Source of the DNA: a virus
Length of the DNA stretch: 34,921 nt
Strand: one strand, 5' to 3'
IMG/VR virus record: IMGVR_UViG_3300042564_000660
Span: 1 to 34,921 of that record
Part shown: positions 8,001 through 14,349 of the stretch, one piece after another
Layout: each line of letters opens with the position of its first letter
How positions within the stretch are numbered: position 1 is the stretch's first letter
The notes under the pieces: model-generated
Told to the model about the DNA's origin: nothing
Database searches by the model: none
Seen by the model: the letters and a program-made list of their open reading frames with translations, nothing else
Position numbers and translations under genes: made by a program

Positions 8001-8300
8001 TTATCCTGCTTCCTTTACGCTTTCCCGGTATTTCCGTTCCAGCTCTTGATCTATTCTTATTGGAGTTATGTGAAAAAACCTACGCAATTCAACGCGCTTT
8101 GCTTCAGTCGTTCCTGCCCAATAGCCATTGACTTTTACTTTTAAGGAGTAATCCAGACAATCATCAAACACCCGGCAACTCATGCAAATACGTTTAAGTG
8201 TTGCTTCGGTAGTTGGTGCTATTGCGCCATTGGGAAAAAATAACTCTGGGTCTACGCCCAAGCAATTTGCTTGTTCTGTGTTAAACACTTTCGACCTCAT
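8001..8300 (-). CDS. WhiB-family Fe-S regulator (second copy)
   Basis: About 99 residues from ATG 8300. The four cluster ligands are C13, C39, C42 and C48 (CxxC then x5C), followed by GYWAGTTEAKR at 59-69, the WhiB glycine-tryptophan turn, and a basic C-terminal region for DNA contact. WhiB proteins bind the actinobacterial primary sigma factor and redirect transcription; this is strong evidence for the host phylum. It shares only the cluster pattern with the other WhiB at 10556, so the two are probably not a recent duplication. The gene overlaps rusA by about 20 bases. Confidence 0.88.
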   Translation of the reverse strand: MRSKVFNTEQANCLGVDPELFFPNGAIAPTTEATLKRICMSCRVFDDCLDYSLKVKVNGYWAGTTEAKRVELRRFFHITPIRIDQELERKYRESVKEAG

Positions 8301-8703
8301 TTGCAATCACCTGACAACCAATGCGATCTGTTGAGTATTCCTTTGAAGCACTAACTGCAATCACTAGCGCATCATCTACATAAAGCCCACCAGTTGTAAG
8401 CCCATCGAAAGTCGAGCGAATCAACTTATCTAGATCAGGCTTAACACTGGGCCATTTACGATTGACACTTTTAGGTCTAGGTAAATGAAACACAAGCGCG
8501 ATTTCAACCGGTGCAGTCAATGTCCATTGTTCTGCATAAGGCCATTTGCTTGCTCTGTATTCTTCTGTTTGAGCTGCAACGGCTTCACGCCAAGGCTTGA
8601 CTTTTTTGCTTGATTCGACCATAACAACTCGACCATTCTTAACAAAGCCGTTCTTAGAACCCTGCGGTGCTGGTTCGCCTTCTATAAAATAACTAATCAT
8701 CAT
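8281..8703 (-). CDS. rusA: RusA-type Holliday junction resolvase
   Basis: 140 residues from ATG 8703; an in-frame TTG lies two codons upstream and a second ATG follows directly. The core is YFIEGEPAPQGS near the N-terminus and KPDLDKLIRSTFDGL with later YVDDALV, giving the metal-binding acidic residues D90, D92, D100 and D110/D111 expected for RusA. It resolves branched recombination and replication intermediates before packaging. It lies between a membrane micro-gene and whiB, in a recombination cluster with ssb and the Rad52-like gene. Confidence 0.9.
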   Translation of the reverse strand: MMISYFIEGEPAPQGSKNGFVKNGRVVMVESSKKVKPWREAVAAQTEEYRASKWPYAEQWTLTAPVEIALVFHLPRPKSVNRKWPSVKPDLDKLIRSTFDGLTTGGLYVDDALVIAVSASKEYSTDRIGCQVIANEVESV

Positions 8704-8842
8704 CCACAACTAAACGCAGTTGAGCGATTAAGGCATCTTGCTTTTCCTGAATCTGTCTTGGTAGTGATTGAGCGAATGCCATAATCAACATCCCAAAGAA
8801 TCCACCAAGTAGGAATAAAACTGCTCCAAAGATAAATGTCAC
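8693..8842 (-). CDS. Small membrane protein with charged helical tail
   Basis: A 49-residue frame from GTG 8842, which overlaps the stop of the Rad52-like gene (GTGA). One transmembrane helix (about residues 3-24, rich in Phe, Gly and Leu) is followed by a Gln/Glu/Lys-rich amphipathic helix and a VVDDD terminus that overlaps the start of rusA. The tight overlaps at both ends and the regular membrane-plus-helix layout support a real gene. Function is unknown. Confidence 0.65.
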   Translation of the reverse strand: MTFIFGAVLFLLGGFFGMLIMAFAQSLPRQIQEKQDALIAQLRLVVDDD

Positions 8843-9402
8843 GCGCCTAACTCAACTTTCTTGTTGTCAAAGATAAGCCGTAGGTTGCGCTTTTCTGCAT
8901 CTGTAAACGCTCCACCCTGAATCAGTGGGACTACCTCAGTGAGTTCAATCAGTGATCCGGCATTGCCGATTCGTTCAATCATCTTCTGAGTTGCTGTGCT
9001 TAATTCTTTTGTAGCTTTAGCTGCTGGCATTGGCTCTGCTGGTGCTTCTTTAGCCCAAAGATCAAGTGCTACGCCGTACCTCATGGCTGCATTTCTTACT
9101 GCGTTACCAATAGCCGATTTTTTTTGATCGTATTTATCTCTAGTTGCTGGTTCACCGTAGCCGTATCGAGTCACACCACAAACTGTCAGTTTGATCCATA
9201 GTCCACCGTTTTCATCAAACTTGGGCAGACCAGCTTCATCAAAACCGACTGGCTCCCAGTTCCATGTTGGGTCTACTTGAAGCAACCGATCAGTTACCCA
9301 CGCGTGGCTAACGTAATCTAATTGAAGTCCACCAGTTGGCAGCTTCTGAATCTGCTCTTTAGCAAATGGTGCGCGTAACGCATCCTGTTGTTCTTGTTTC
9401 AT
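8839..9402 (-). CDS. Rad52/ERF-like ssDNA-annealing recombinase
   Basis: The 187-residue protein carries the segments seen in actinophage Rad52-like annealing proteins: LDYVSHAWVTDRLLQVDP, WNWEPVGFDEAGLP, GLWIKLTVCGVTRYGYGE and KSAIGNAVRNAAMRYGVALDLW. This last helix is the most diagnostic. The final 60 residues are a helical tail after an Ala/Pro-rich linker (residues ~120-130). It should anneal complementary strands during recombination-dependent replication, alongside RusA and SSB. ERF and Rad52 families are hard to separate by eye. Confidence 0.75.
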   Translation of the reverse strand: MKQEQQDALRAPFAKEQIQKLPTGGLQLDYVSHAWVTDRLLQVDPTWNWEPVGFDEAGLPKFDENGGLWIKLTVCGVTRYGYGEPATRDKYDQKKSAIGNAVRNAAMRYGVALDLWAKEAPAEPMPAAKATKELSTATQKMIERIGNAGSLIELTEVVPLIQGGAFTDAEKRNLRLIFDNKKVELGA

Positions 9403-9623
9403 GCTTTGTTCCTGTTCTCTTGAATGTTTTGAAGCTTGCCTACGAGTGTGTAGAAATCTTGACGGCTCATCTTTGTTGTGTCAAAAGGTTTATCAAGTAG
9501 GGCTGACATAAACTCAACCTGATGCGCTGGATGTGTGATGCCTATGTATTCCAGCATCTTTCTGATCTTGTGCTTTTCATCTAGTGATGCGCGTTCCATA
9601 CTGAAAGGTACGAATCCCATCAT
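9399..9623 (-). CDS. Hypothetical helical protein upstream of the Rad52-like gene
   Basis: A better start than the first in-frame GTG (9659) is the ATGATG pair at 9623/9620, preceded by GGAAGG, giving about 74 residues. The first 12 codons of the longer frame would lie inside the zinc-ribbon micro-gene. The protein is helical with a SRQDFYTLVGKLQNI segment and no recognised domain. It overlaps the Rad52-like gene by 4 bases and may be a partner of it. Confidence 0.7.
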   Translation of the reverse strand: MMGFVPFSMERASLDEKHKIRKMLEYIGITHPAHQVEFMSALLDKPFDTTKMSRQDFYTLVGKLQNIQENRNKA

Positions 9624-9721
9624 TTGCCTTCCTTTGCCTTTGTTTCGCAAACGCGACACATTCCGGCTCTTTTAATTTGGATCGGGCTGTTAGGTTCTAT
9701 GTTGCATTTTGGGCATCTCAT
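9620..9721 (-). CDS. 33-residue zinc-ribbon micro-protein
   Basis: A very short frame from ATG 9721 (TAATG with the preceding membrane micro-gene) to TGA 9622-9620, inside the ATGATG start of the next gene. It has two CxxC pairs, CPKC and CRVC, 15 residues apart, and a Lys-rich end. Perfect chaining of stop and start codons on both sides and the paired cysteines argue for a real gene. Confidence 0.6.
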   Translation of the reverse strand: MRCPKCNIEPNSPIQIKRAGMCRVCETKAKEGK

Positions 9722-9843
9722 TAGTTGCCACCTAACGCAAACCAAGTTCCAACAAATAAAATCCATCCAGCTGCAACTACTGCAACTGCTGTTACAAGTT
9801 CACCTATAAATCTTGCTCGTGGTGTCCAGTTCCATTTAGGCAT
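9721..9843 (-). CDS. 40-residue single-pass membrane micro-protein
   Basis: The frame runs from ATG 9843, overlapping the previous gene's stop, to TAA 9723-9721, which shares a base with the next ATG. A basic, Trp-containing N-terminus (PKWNWTPRARF) precedes one hydrophobic helix of about 20 residues ending FALGGN. It is a predicted membrane protein of unknown role. Confidence 0.6.
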   Translation of the reverse strand: MPKWNWTPRARFIGELVTAVAVVAAGWILFVGTWFALGGN

Positions 9844-10093
9844 TCTGTACCATCCTTGAATCTTGTGCGCTTTTTAATGTTGGGTAGGTAGAACCAACCC
9901 AGTCAATGTCCCAATCGGTTGAACCATCATTTATGTAGATTCCCCAACATCTTGGGCCAACATTTTTAATCATAAATTTGTTATCAGAAGATACATAAAT
10001 TCGACCTTCTTGAAGAGTAATAGCCCATCTGTATTTTTTCTTAACTTGTGAAAGAACTTGCTCGGCTTGCTTCTTGGTAACTTCAACAGCCAT
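9836..10093 (-). CDS. Hypothetical protein, beta-rich
   Basis: An 85-residue protein starting in the stop codon of the preceding gene (TAATG). An N-terminal helix (TKKQAEQVLSQVKKKYRW) is followed by alternating strands with many aromatics (CWGIYINDGSTDWDIDWVGS) and a short closing helix. No family is recognised. The Trp/Asp-rich strand region suggests a small compact binding domain. Confidence 0.7.
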   Translation of the reverse strand: MAVEVTKKQAEQVLSQVKKKYRWAITLQEGRIYVSSDNKFMIKNVGPRCWGIYINDGSTDWDIDWVGSTYPTLKSAQDSRMVQNA

Positions 10094-10242
10094 TACTTGC
10101 CCACCGCCTTTTTATGATTAGCTTTTGCACATTTTGGGCATACAGTATTTGTAAAATAACCCAAGTTATCTTCGTGACCACAAGTTGCTTTTAATGTGAT
10201 GATTTTATCTTCAGACCCAACAGTCATAACAATAATTTCCAT
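10093..10242 (-). CDS. 49-residue zinc-binding protein
   Basis: The likely start is ATG 10242, sharing a base with the preceding stop, rather than an earlier in-frame codon at 10284. The protein has CGH and CPKC about 16 residues apart, forming a Cys2-His-Cys or zinc-ribbon site after two beta strands. It is one of several tiny zinc proteins in this early operon. Confidence 0.7.
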   Translation of the reverse strand: MEIIVMTVGSEDKIITLKATCGHEDNLGYFTNTVCPKCAKANHKKAVGK

Positions 10243-10436
10243 TACGCACCAGCCACATAAACATTGTTGAAAGCTACTGCACAATAACTTTCCGCGTGGC
10301 TACATCCTGAGTGCGCCCATTCTTCTTGGAAAACGCCTTTAGCAACAGCCCGTTCCATAGATTCGATATATTGTTCTACCGCTTTTTCCCACTCAGGGCT
10401 TCCAACGATTGATTCCATCTGCTTTGTCCTTTTCAT
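10242..10436 (-). CDS. Hypothetical 64-residue protein, first gene of an early operon
   Basis: Starts at ATG 10436, which follows a perfect hairpin (10442-10457) in the leader. The first 40 residues are amphipathic helix (SPEWEKAVEQYIESMERAVAKG); the rest has GCSHAESYCAVAF, which could hold a metal or simply fold. Unrecognised. It follows a 119-base non-coding region, so it should be promoter-proximal. Confidence 0.7.
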   Translation of the reverse strand: MKRTKQMESIVGSPEWEKAVEQYIESMERAVAKGVFQEEWAHSGCSHAESYCAVAFNNVYVAGA

Positions 10437-10441
10437 CTCTC

Positions 10442-10457
10442 GGAACTTCTTAGTTCC
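10442..10457. promoter_or_regulatory. Perfect hairpin in the leader of the 64-residue gene
   Basis: GGAACT and AGTTCC six-base arms enclose a four-base loop and end five bases before the ATG at 10436, where the ribosome site should be. It could be an operator or an RNA hairpin that controls translation. Confidence 0.5.
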
Positions 10458-10555
10458 CCTTACATGTATAACATTACGGCATTAAGCAGCTTTTGTATGC
10501 CATTTAGGGCATGTTTCTATAACATTTTGATAACGGAAACAATCGAACAAATGTT
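10458..10555 (-). promoter_or_regulatory. Early regulatory region downstream of whiB
   Basis: This AT-rich gap holds TGTTATAC (10473-10466), the related TGTTATAG (10524-10517) and an ATGCC/GGCAT inverted repeat (10497-10512). TATACA- and TATAGA-like -10 boxes are present, but no convincing -35 could be paired with them, so the exact promoter is not fixed. Confidence 0.45.
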
Positions 10556-10891
10556 CTAATTTGTGTAAGCGTAAACCCTAAGAAAACGGCGTTTTTCAAG
10601 CCTGTCTTTTGGCAATTTAGATTTGCTAAGTTTGTAACGATCATCCGGTGTCATGCCACCCCACATGCCCCATTTTTCATCTATACCAATCTCTAGACAA
10701 AATCCGACAACCGGGCATTCTTCACATAATCGTTTAGCTATTGCGTATAGGTGGGGTTCTTCATCTTCAGGAAAACAAGTATCGGGGTGAGCATCTCGGC
10801 AAGCAGCTGAATACATCCACGAATCCGGCGCAGTACAGATTAGGCACATTCCTGAATCCAGCCACGCTTCATGGTCGCAATCTTTGAGCAT
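10556..10891 (-). CDS. WhiB-family Fe-S transcription regulator
   Basis: This 111-residue protein shows the classic layout: C31 (AACRDAHPDTCFPED), C56xxC59 (LCEECP) and C65 (FCLEIG) for a [4Fe-4S] cluster, then KWGMWGGMTPDDR at 73-85, the turn that contacts the primary sigma factor, and a basic C-terminus. It also has an N-terminal CDH...CLIC pair (residues 5-19), unusual for WhiB and possibly an extra zinc ribbon. It probably reprograms host or phage transcription early in infection. The regulatory gap at 10437-10555 follows it. Confidence 0.93.
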   Translation of the reverse strand: MLKDCDHEAWLDSGMCLICTAPDSWMYSAACRDAHPDTCFPEDEEPHLYAIAKRLCEECPVVGFCLEIGIDEKWGMWGGMTPDDRYKLSKSKLPKDRLEKRRFLRVYAYTN

Positions 10892-10898
10892 CCATCTA

Positions 10899-11240
10899 TT
10901 ATGGTCGCTTGAGTCCTAGTTCCACCAATTTGGCTCGCACGTCATCTGGCATTCCTTGTGATCTAGGACTTGAACCAATAGCTCTTACGTTGTCTATTTC
11001 GTACTGGCGTGATCTATGAGCAGTCCACATGGCGTTGAGATGTGCTGGCATCACAGTTTCTGTTGCTGATTTGTAATGGCTACCAACCGCATCACGCGCA
11101 AACTCAAAATCCATAGTTTCGCTTAGTGCTAATGACCAGCCTTCAACTTTTGCCCTAAACGCTGATTCATCAGCTGCACCAAGCCGGGCATCTATCGCCA
11201 TTGCCACTGCTAACACTTTGCCTACGTCTGCTTTGTTCAT
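10899..11240 (-). CDS. Helicase-loader-like replication accessory protein
   Basis: The 113-residue protein is helical: KADVGKVLAVAMAIDARLG, a middle FEFARDAVGSHYKSATETVMPAHLNAMW, and a short C-terminal helix after a Ser/Pro-rich linker. The YHYK...MPAHL-type segment is common in actinophage proteins encoded just after the wHTH initiator and likened to G39P-type helicase loaders. The identification is by context and recall. ATGA overlap with the initiator supports a shared function. Confidence 0.5.
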   Translation of the reverse strand: MNKADVGKVLAVAMAIDARLGAADESAFRAKVEGWSLALSETMDFEFARDAVGSHYKSATETVMPAHLNAMWTAHRSRQYEIDNVRAIGSSPRSQGMPDDVRAKLVELGLKRP

Positions 11241-12013
11241 TGTTCTAGTTCCTTTGTTTCGTTTTCTAGGTTCTTGAGCCAGTCCATTGTCTTAGTGAAC
11301 TTGCTTTGTTTAGTGTTGCGCTGTGCTGCAAGTCGTAACTGGTCGTATTGCTTACGCAGTTTGCCGGGACTCATAATGTTGCCACGCCAGAAGTCATCTG
11401 CCTGACACCACTCAATCGCTTTGGTGATTTGTTCCCAACTGCGTTCGTCTATCCTGTTAAGTCGTTCCATGTCACTTAGCCATTTTTCATTTACAGTTGG
11501 CCTGCGTGAGCCATTTGCTTCAATCAGGTCAGCTAACAAATTGCAAGCATGATAAATCTCGACACCGTAGGTGCGAGTATTAAGTTCATTGGTTCTTAGT
11601 TCTATATGGTTATTAGTTCGTTCACCACTGGTGGGTATAGGGGTATCCCCATCGGTGGGTATAGGTCTACCCACTGGTGAGTATAGGTATCTGCAATTTG
11701 TAACGCTAGAAGTGTGCAAGTGATAAAGGTTTGAAGTCCAGTCACCGTCTTTGTTCTTACGGTTGATTTGGCAAAGCGCACCCATATCAAGCAGTTCTTT
11801 TTTAGCTCTATCCATAGTGTTAGGTGATGTGCCTAATTGCTCTGATAGTTTTTTGCGTGACCAAAAACTAACACCACGTTTGTTATCACCATTCTTGCGC
11901 AACACTAAATAAAGTTTTATAGCAGTAGCCGAAACATCAGATTCAAATACCCAGTTAGGAATCTGTTGAAACGGTAAAGGCTCAACGTGTATTTCTGCTT
12001 TGTCATTGTCCAT
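11237..12013 (-). CDS. Winged-helix replication initiator
   Basis: 258 residues from ATG 12013 (TAATG with the upstream stop). The N-terminal ~120 residues form a DnaD/RepA-type winged helix: FQQIPNWVFES, ATAIKLYLVLRKNG, RKKLSEQLGTSPNTMDRAKKELLDMGAL. The C-terminal helical half (WEQITKAIEWCQADDFWRGNIMSPGKLRKQYDQL) matches phage replisome-organiser proteins. Codons ~110-130 hold tandem DNA repeats that look like binding sites for the protein itself, the arrangement known for lambda O and its origin. It should bind the origin and, with the loader-like protein downstream, recruit host helicase. Confidence 0.8.
   Translation of the reverse strand: MDNDKAEIHVEPLPFQQIPNWVFESDVSATAIKLYLVLRKNGDNKRGVSFWSRKKLSEQLGTSPNTMDRAKKELLDMGALCQINRKNKDGDWTSNLYHLHTSSVTNCRYLYSPVGRPIPTDGDTPIPTSGERTNNHIELRTNELNTRTYGVEIYHACNLLADLIEANGSRRPTVNEKWLSDMERLNRIDERSWEQITKAIEWCQADDFWRGNIMSPGKLRKQYDQLRLAAQRNTKQSKFTKTMDWLKNLENETKELEQ
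11580..11686. other. Putative replication origin: three iterons plus AT-rich flank inside the initiator gene
   Basis: On the plus strand a 16-base unit, consensus CCAYYGGTGRGTATAG, occurs at 11625-11640, 11649-11664 and 11671-11686. The 24- and 22-base periods are not both multiples of three, so the repeats change codon frame, which points to selection on DNA rather than protein. Next to them, 11580-11620 is AT-rich with repeated TTAGTTC (11596-11602, 11613-11619; TTAAGTTC at 11580), a possible unwinding element. Confidence 0.6.
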
Positions 12014-12318
12014 TACAGGTTTTCTTGAAGCTCTACACGCGACCACTTTAAGCGCAAAGCATCTACAACTGCTTGACGTTCTAATTCTGGCAAATTAGCG
12101 ATTTCATCTAGGCTAACTTCAACCATTTCAGAACCACAAAGGAACTCTAGAACGGCAACCATGACTAGCTGGTTAGCATCGAACTCTGGTGTATCTATGT
12201 TGTCTACGATTTCCCAAACCTTTGCCCAATCAACTGGGGTGACTGCATCGTGATTCTGAAACAATTTGTGTTCTGCCATCCAAGTTGTATGTACTAACTG
12301 TTCGCTTGGTGTTCTCAT
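12013..12318 (-). CDS. Hypothetical protein between RHH protein and initiator
   Basis: A 101-residue acidic protein starting in the RHH stop (ATGA) and ending in the initiator start (TAATG). It is mainly helical (WAKVWEIVDNIDTPEFDANQLVMVAVLEFL) with no motif I recognise. The coupling on both sides suggests a replication or regulatory partner. Confidence 0.7.
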   Translation of the reverse strand: MRTPSEQLVHTTWMAEHKLFQNHDAVTPVDWAKVWEIVDNIDTPEFDANQLVMVAVLEFLCGSEMVEVSLDEIANLPELERQAVVDALRLKWSRVELQENL

Positions 12319-12470
12319 TGCTTTGCTCCTGTCATTAGTTCTATTGCTGATCTAATTACTTGACTTACATTTGCGTTATGTTGATGCGCCCATTGTCTAA
12401 CTGCAAGCATCTGCTCATTGTTAAGACGTAGCGCAATCATGTTTTCTTTGTTTTCTTTTTCGTCAGCCAT
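12315..12470 (-). CDS. Ribbon-helix-helix DNA-binding protein
   Basis: The likely start is ATG 12470, with AAAGGG six bases upstream; the longer frame from 12572 would run back through a hairpin terminator. The 51-residue product has an N-terminal charged arm, a strand (MIALRLN), a helix (NEQMLAVRQWAHQH), then NANVSQVIRSAIELM, the ribbon-helix-helix (CopG/Arc-like) pattern. It probably represses its own or a neighbouring promoter. No toxin gene is recognisable next to it. Confidence 0.75.
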   Translation of the reverse strand: MADEKENKENMIALRLNNEQMLAVRQWAHQHNANVSQVIRSAIELMTGAKQ

Positions 12471-12498
12471 TGCTAACCCTTTCAATAGTCTTTGTATG

Positions 12499-12527
12499 AC
12501 GATAAAGGAACTGTCTAACAACCGCAA
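12499..12527 (-). promoter_or_regulatory. Candidate promoter of the RHH/initiator operon
   Basis: TTGCGG (12527-12522) and TATCGT (12504-12499) are 17 bases apart, between the hairpin at 12541-12572 and the ATG at 12470. Another pairing, TTGTTA with CATACA, is also possible. Confidence 0.35.
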
Positions 12528-12540
12528 ATAGGCAAAGTAA

Positions 12541-12572
12541 ATGCCACCCGACAAAGCATAAGCAGGTGGCAT
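12541..12572 (-). terminator. Stem-loop after the 73-residue gene, terminator-like
   Basis: Perfect eight-base arms ATGCCACC/GGTGGCAT enclose a 16-base loop, followed in the transcript by TTTACTTT. The broken T-run makes it weaker than the other terminators here. A second inverted repeat, TCTAGG/CCTAGA (12579-12595), overlaps the stop codon just upstream and may be an operator. Confidence 0.55.
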
Positions 12573-12590
12573 CTACGGTCTAGGGATCGC

Positions 12591-12812
12591 CTAGAGCTGC
12601 GCAAGTTTCCCTAACCTAGCACGAAGATGCGCCAAATACACAATCGCATCATCTAGTTCTTCAAGGGTTTCTAGAACGATCTGCTCGCCTGATTTAGTTT
12701 CAATGCTTTGCTCAGTACCCCGGCTGTATTGCTCGTCACCTGTACCCATAATTCGTGAGCGCAAAGACTCAACGCATCGCGTAACTTGGTCAGCTAGTTC
12801 TTCACTTGTCAT
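12591..12812 (-). CDS. Hypothetical helical protein
   Basis: A 73-residue all-helical protein from ATG 12812. The C-terminal half (ETLEELDDAIVYLAHLRARLGKLAQL) is a strong amphipathic, coiled-coil-like helix. I do not recognise a family. It overlaps the zinc micro-protein gene by 11 bases and is the last gene before a stem-loop. Confidence 0.7.
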   Translation of the reverse strand: MTSEELADQVTRCVESLRSRIMGTGDEQYSRGTEQSIETKSGEQIVLETLEELDDAIVYLAHLRARLGKLAQL

Positions 12813-12906
12813 GGACTAACCGCACTTCACTGCATAAGCGACATGTTTCATAATCGCCTTCTGTTGATTTAACGTATAGCCAATCGTGGTTACAAGATTT
12901 TGGCAT
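12802..12906 (-). CDS. 34-residue zinc-finger micro-protein
   Basis: Frame from ATG 12906, inside the last codons of the metallophosphoesterase gene, to TGA at 12804-12802 inside the next gene. The spacing CxH (SCNHDW) then CxxC (TCRLC) about 16 residues later, with a central WLYVKS strand, matches tiny zinc-ribbon proteins seen in other actinophages. Overlaps at both ends show it is part of the operon. Confidence 0.65.
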   Translation of the reverse strand: MPKSCNHDWLYVKSTEGDYETCRLCSEVRLVHDK

Positions 12907-14068
12907 CATCCCACCTACCGTTTCCTACTGTTAGTGTCAGCATTCCTGCTGGTGCAGCTTGCCCTGATGAGTTCTCAAACCAAGTTGAGCCACCGTCTAG
13001 TGCTGGTGCTTGCATCCAAGTCTTGCGCCCTGACTGCTCAATTCGCAAGTGGTGATAGTGACCAGTCAATAGCAACGTAGCTTCGCCAATGTCTTGTTGC
13101 CCGTGTGCCATGTTCTTCCACCAGTCCACTGCCTTTCCCCGGCACTGATGCCCATGAGCAAGACCAACAACTGTGCCAGCCATGTCTAGAGTGACTGTAA
13201 GTGTGTCGTATTTAGGGAACACAAAACTAACGTGCTTGTAGTCAGGGTGATCTTCAAGCGCATCAGCTACGGCAGAAGCTGCATCGAGTGCGAATGAATC
13301 CGTGTAAGTAGTTGCCATTGAGTTTCCAACGCGCACAGCTTCATCGTGATTACCGGGAACACAAGGAACAATAAGGCGGTCAGCCAGTGGCGCAAATGTC
13401 TTAACCATGTGCAACAGCAACCTGCGATAAACACGAATCTGTGAAGTTAGGTCTAGGTCTGTACGCCAGATGTGCTTGCCACCTTGTGAGTTCATGCCCT
13501 CGATACAGTCACCTAGTTGTGGAATGTAGATAGTTCCAATGTCGCGCCCTGCCTTGCGTAACTCTTTGAGTCTGGCAACAGCTAAATCTGTCTTGTGTAA
13601 TACATTCTTGATGATTTCCTCAGAACCACCACCGTCAATCTTTCCAACTTGGGTGTCCGCAAGTACCACAACATAGGCTAAAGAGCCTGAGCGTGGCTCT
13701 GTGGGCTTCCTAGAGGTACTCCTTGGCTTCCACTTCCCCACTATTTCCAGTAGGTCATCTATGGGAACGTGCAACGCGCCACTTGTAGGCACGAACGTAG
13801 CCCTAAATGACTCCAGCCATTCGCCATCCCAACGCTGCCACTTGCTACGGCGTAGCCCTGTGATGCGCCACTTGGCAGGGTCAAGCTCGAACTCAGCTAG
13901 TAGTTCAGCGTGATCTGGTTCATCGCCTGCTGGTCTAGGTACTGACCTTAGAACGCCACCGCTTGAGTCGTACTCAATGCCGGGTTCAAAACCCTTGGGT
14001 ATTTCCTTAGCAACGCGCTTGCGCTGTTCGTCATCGCCTAGCTTTGAAAGATCATCTGCAAGACTCAT
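12890..14068 (-). CDS. Metallophosphoesterase
   Basis: The 392-residue enzyme has all calcineurin-like motifs: ADTQVGK (D138), LGDCIEG (D187), PGNHDE (239-243), AHGHQ (305-308) and GHYHH (336-340), which bind two metals. The first ~125 residues are an accessory region with a WRITGLRRSKWQRWDGEWLE strand-rich segment. Similar proteins are widespread in actinophages and may act on DNA ends or nucleotides; the substrate is unknown. It starts in the stop of the HTH-like gene (ATGA). Confidence 0.92.
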   Translation of the reverse strand: MSLADDLSKLGDDEQRKRVAKEIPKGFEPGIEYDSSGGVLRSVPRPAGDEPDHAELLAEFELDPAKWRITGLRRSKWQRWDGEWLESFRATFVPTSGALHVPIDDLLEIVGKWKPRSTSRKPTEPRSGSLAYVVVLADTQVGKIDGGGSEEIIKNVLHKTDLAVARLKELRKAGRDIGTIYIPQLGDCIEGMNSQGGKHIWRTDLDLTSQIRVYRRLLLHMVKTFAPLADRLIVPCVPGNHDEAVRVGNSMATTYTDSFALDAASAVADALEDHPDYKHVSFVFPKYDTLTVTLDMAGTVVGLAHGHQCRGKAVDWWKNMAHGQQDIGEATLLLTGHYHHLRIEQSGRKTWMQAPALDGGSTWFENSSGQAAPAGMLTLTVGNGRWDDAKIL

Positions 14069-14307
14069 TTACAAACACAACCTGTATCTTTAACGCCCCT
14101 AGCCCTGTGCCTGTTAATGGTTTGACGGCTTACGGGGTAGCCATTTTTAGTTAGGACTCTTGCAAGACTTGTGGCTGAGTTCTCTAAATCGTCTATTGCT
14201 TTGCTTAGTGCTTGTGATTCTTTTGCTGGTAACTTTTTGAGGATGCGACTAATACCGCATTCATAACTGCTTTTGCCAACAGTTTCTAGATCGTCAAGTA
14301 AGGTCAC
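14065..14307 (-). CDS. HTH-like DNA-binding protein
   Basis: The favoured start is GTG 14307, with AGGTGG five bases upstream, rather than TTG 14331, giving 80 residues. A helical N-terminus (LKKLPAKESQALSKAIDDLENSATSLARVL) leads into GYPVSRQTINRHRARG, which reads as a recognition helix, then CVC at the end. Two strong palindromes (14302-14314 and 14323-14338) overlap or precede its start, so it may regulate itself. It begins the early module after the lysis genes. Confidence 0.7.
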   Translation of the reverse strand: MTLLDDLETVGKSSYECGISRILKKLPAKESQALSKAIDDLENSATSLARVLTKNGYPVSRQTINRHRARGVKDTGCVCK

Positions 14308-14338
14308 GGTGACCACCTTTCGTCTAGACAAGTCTAGA
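14302..14338. promoter_or_regulatory. Double palindrome, putative operator
   Basis: TCTAGAC-AA-GTCTAGA (14323-14338) has perfect seven-base arms, and GGTCAC-G-GTGACC (14302-14314) has perfect six-base arms and spans the GTG start at 14307. They sit in the 42-base gap before the HTH-like gene. No T-run follows either, which argues against terminators. Confidence 0.6.
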
Positions 14339-14349
14339 GCGCAAGTGTG

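Noticed and set aside
12315-12470. RHH gene as antitoxin of a toxin-antitoxin pair
   Set aside because: The following 101-residue protein shows no toxin motif and is coupled to the replication initiator, so a simple regulator is more likely.
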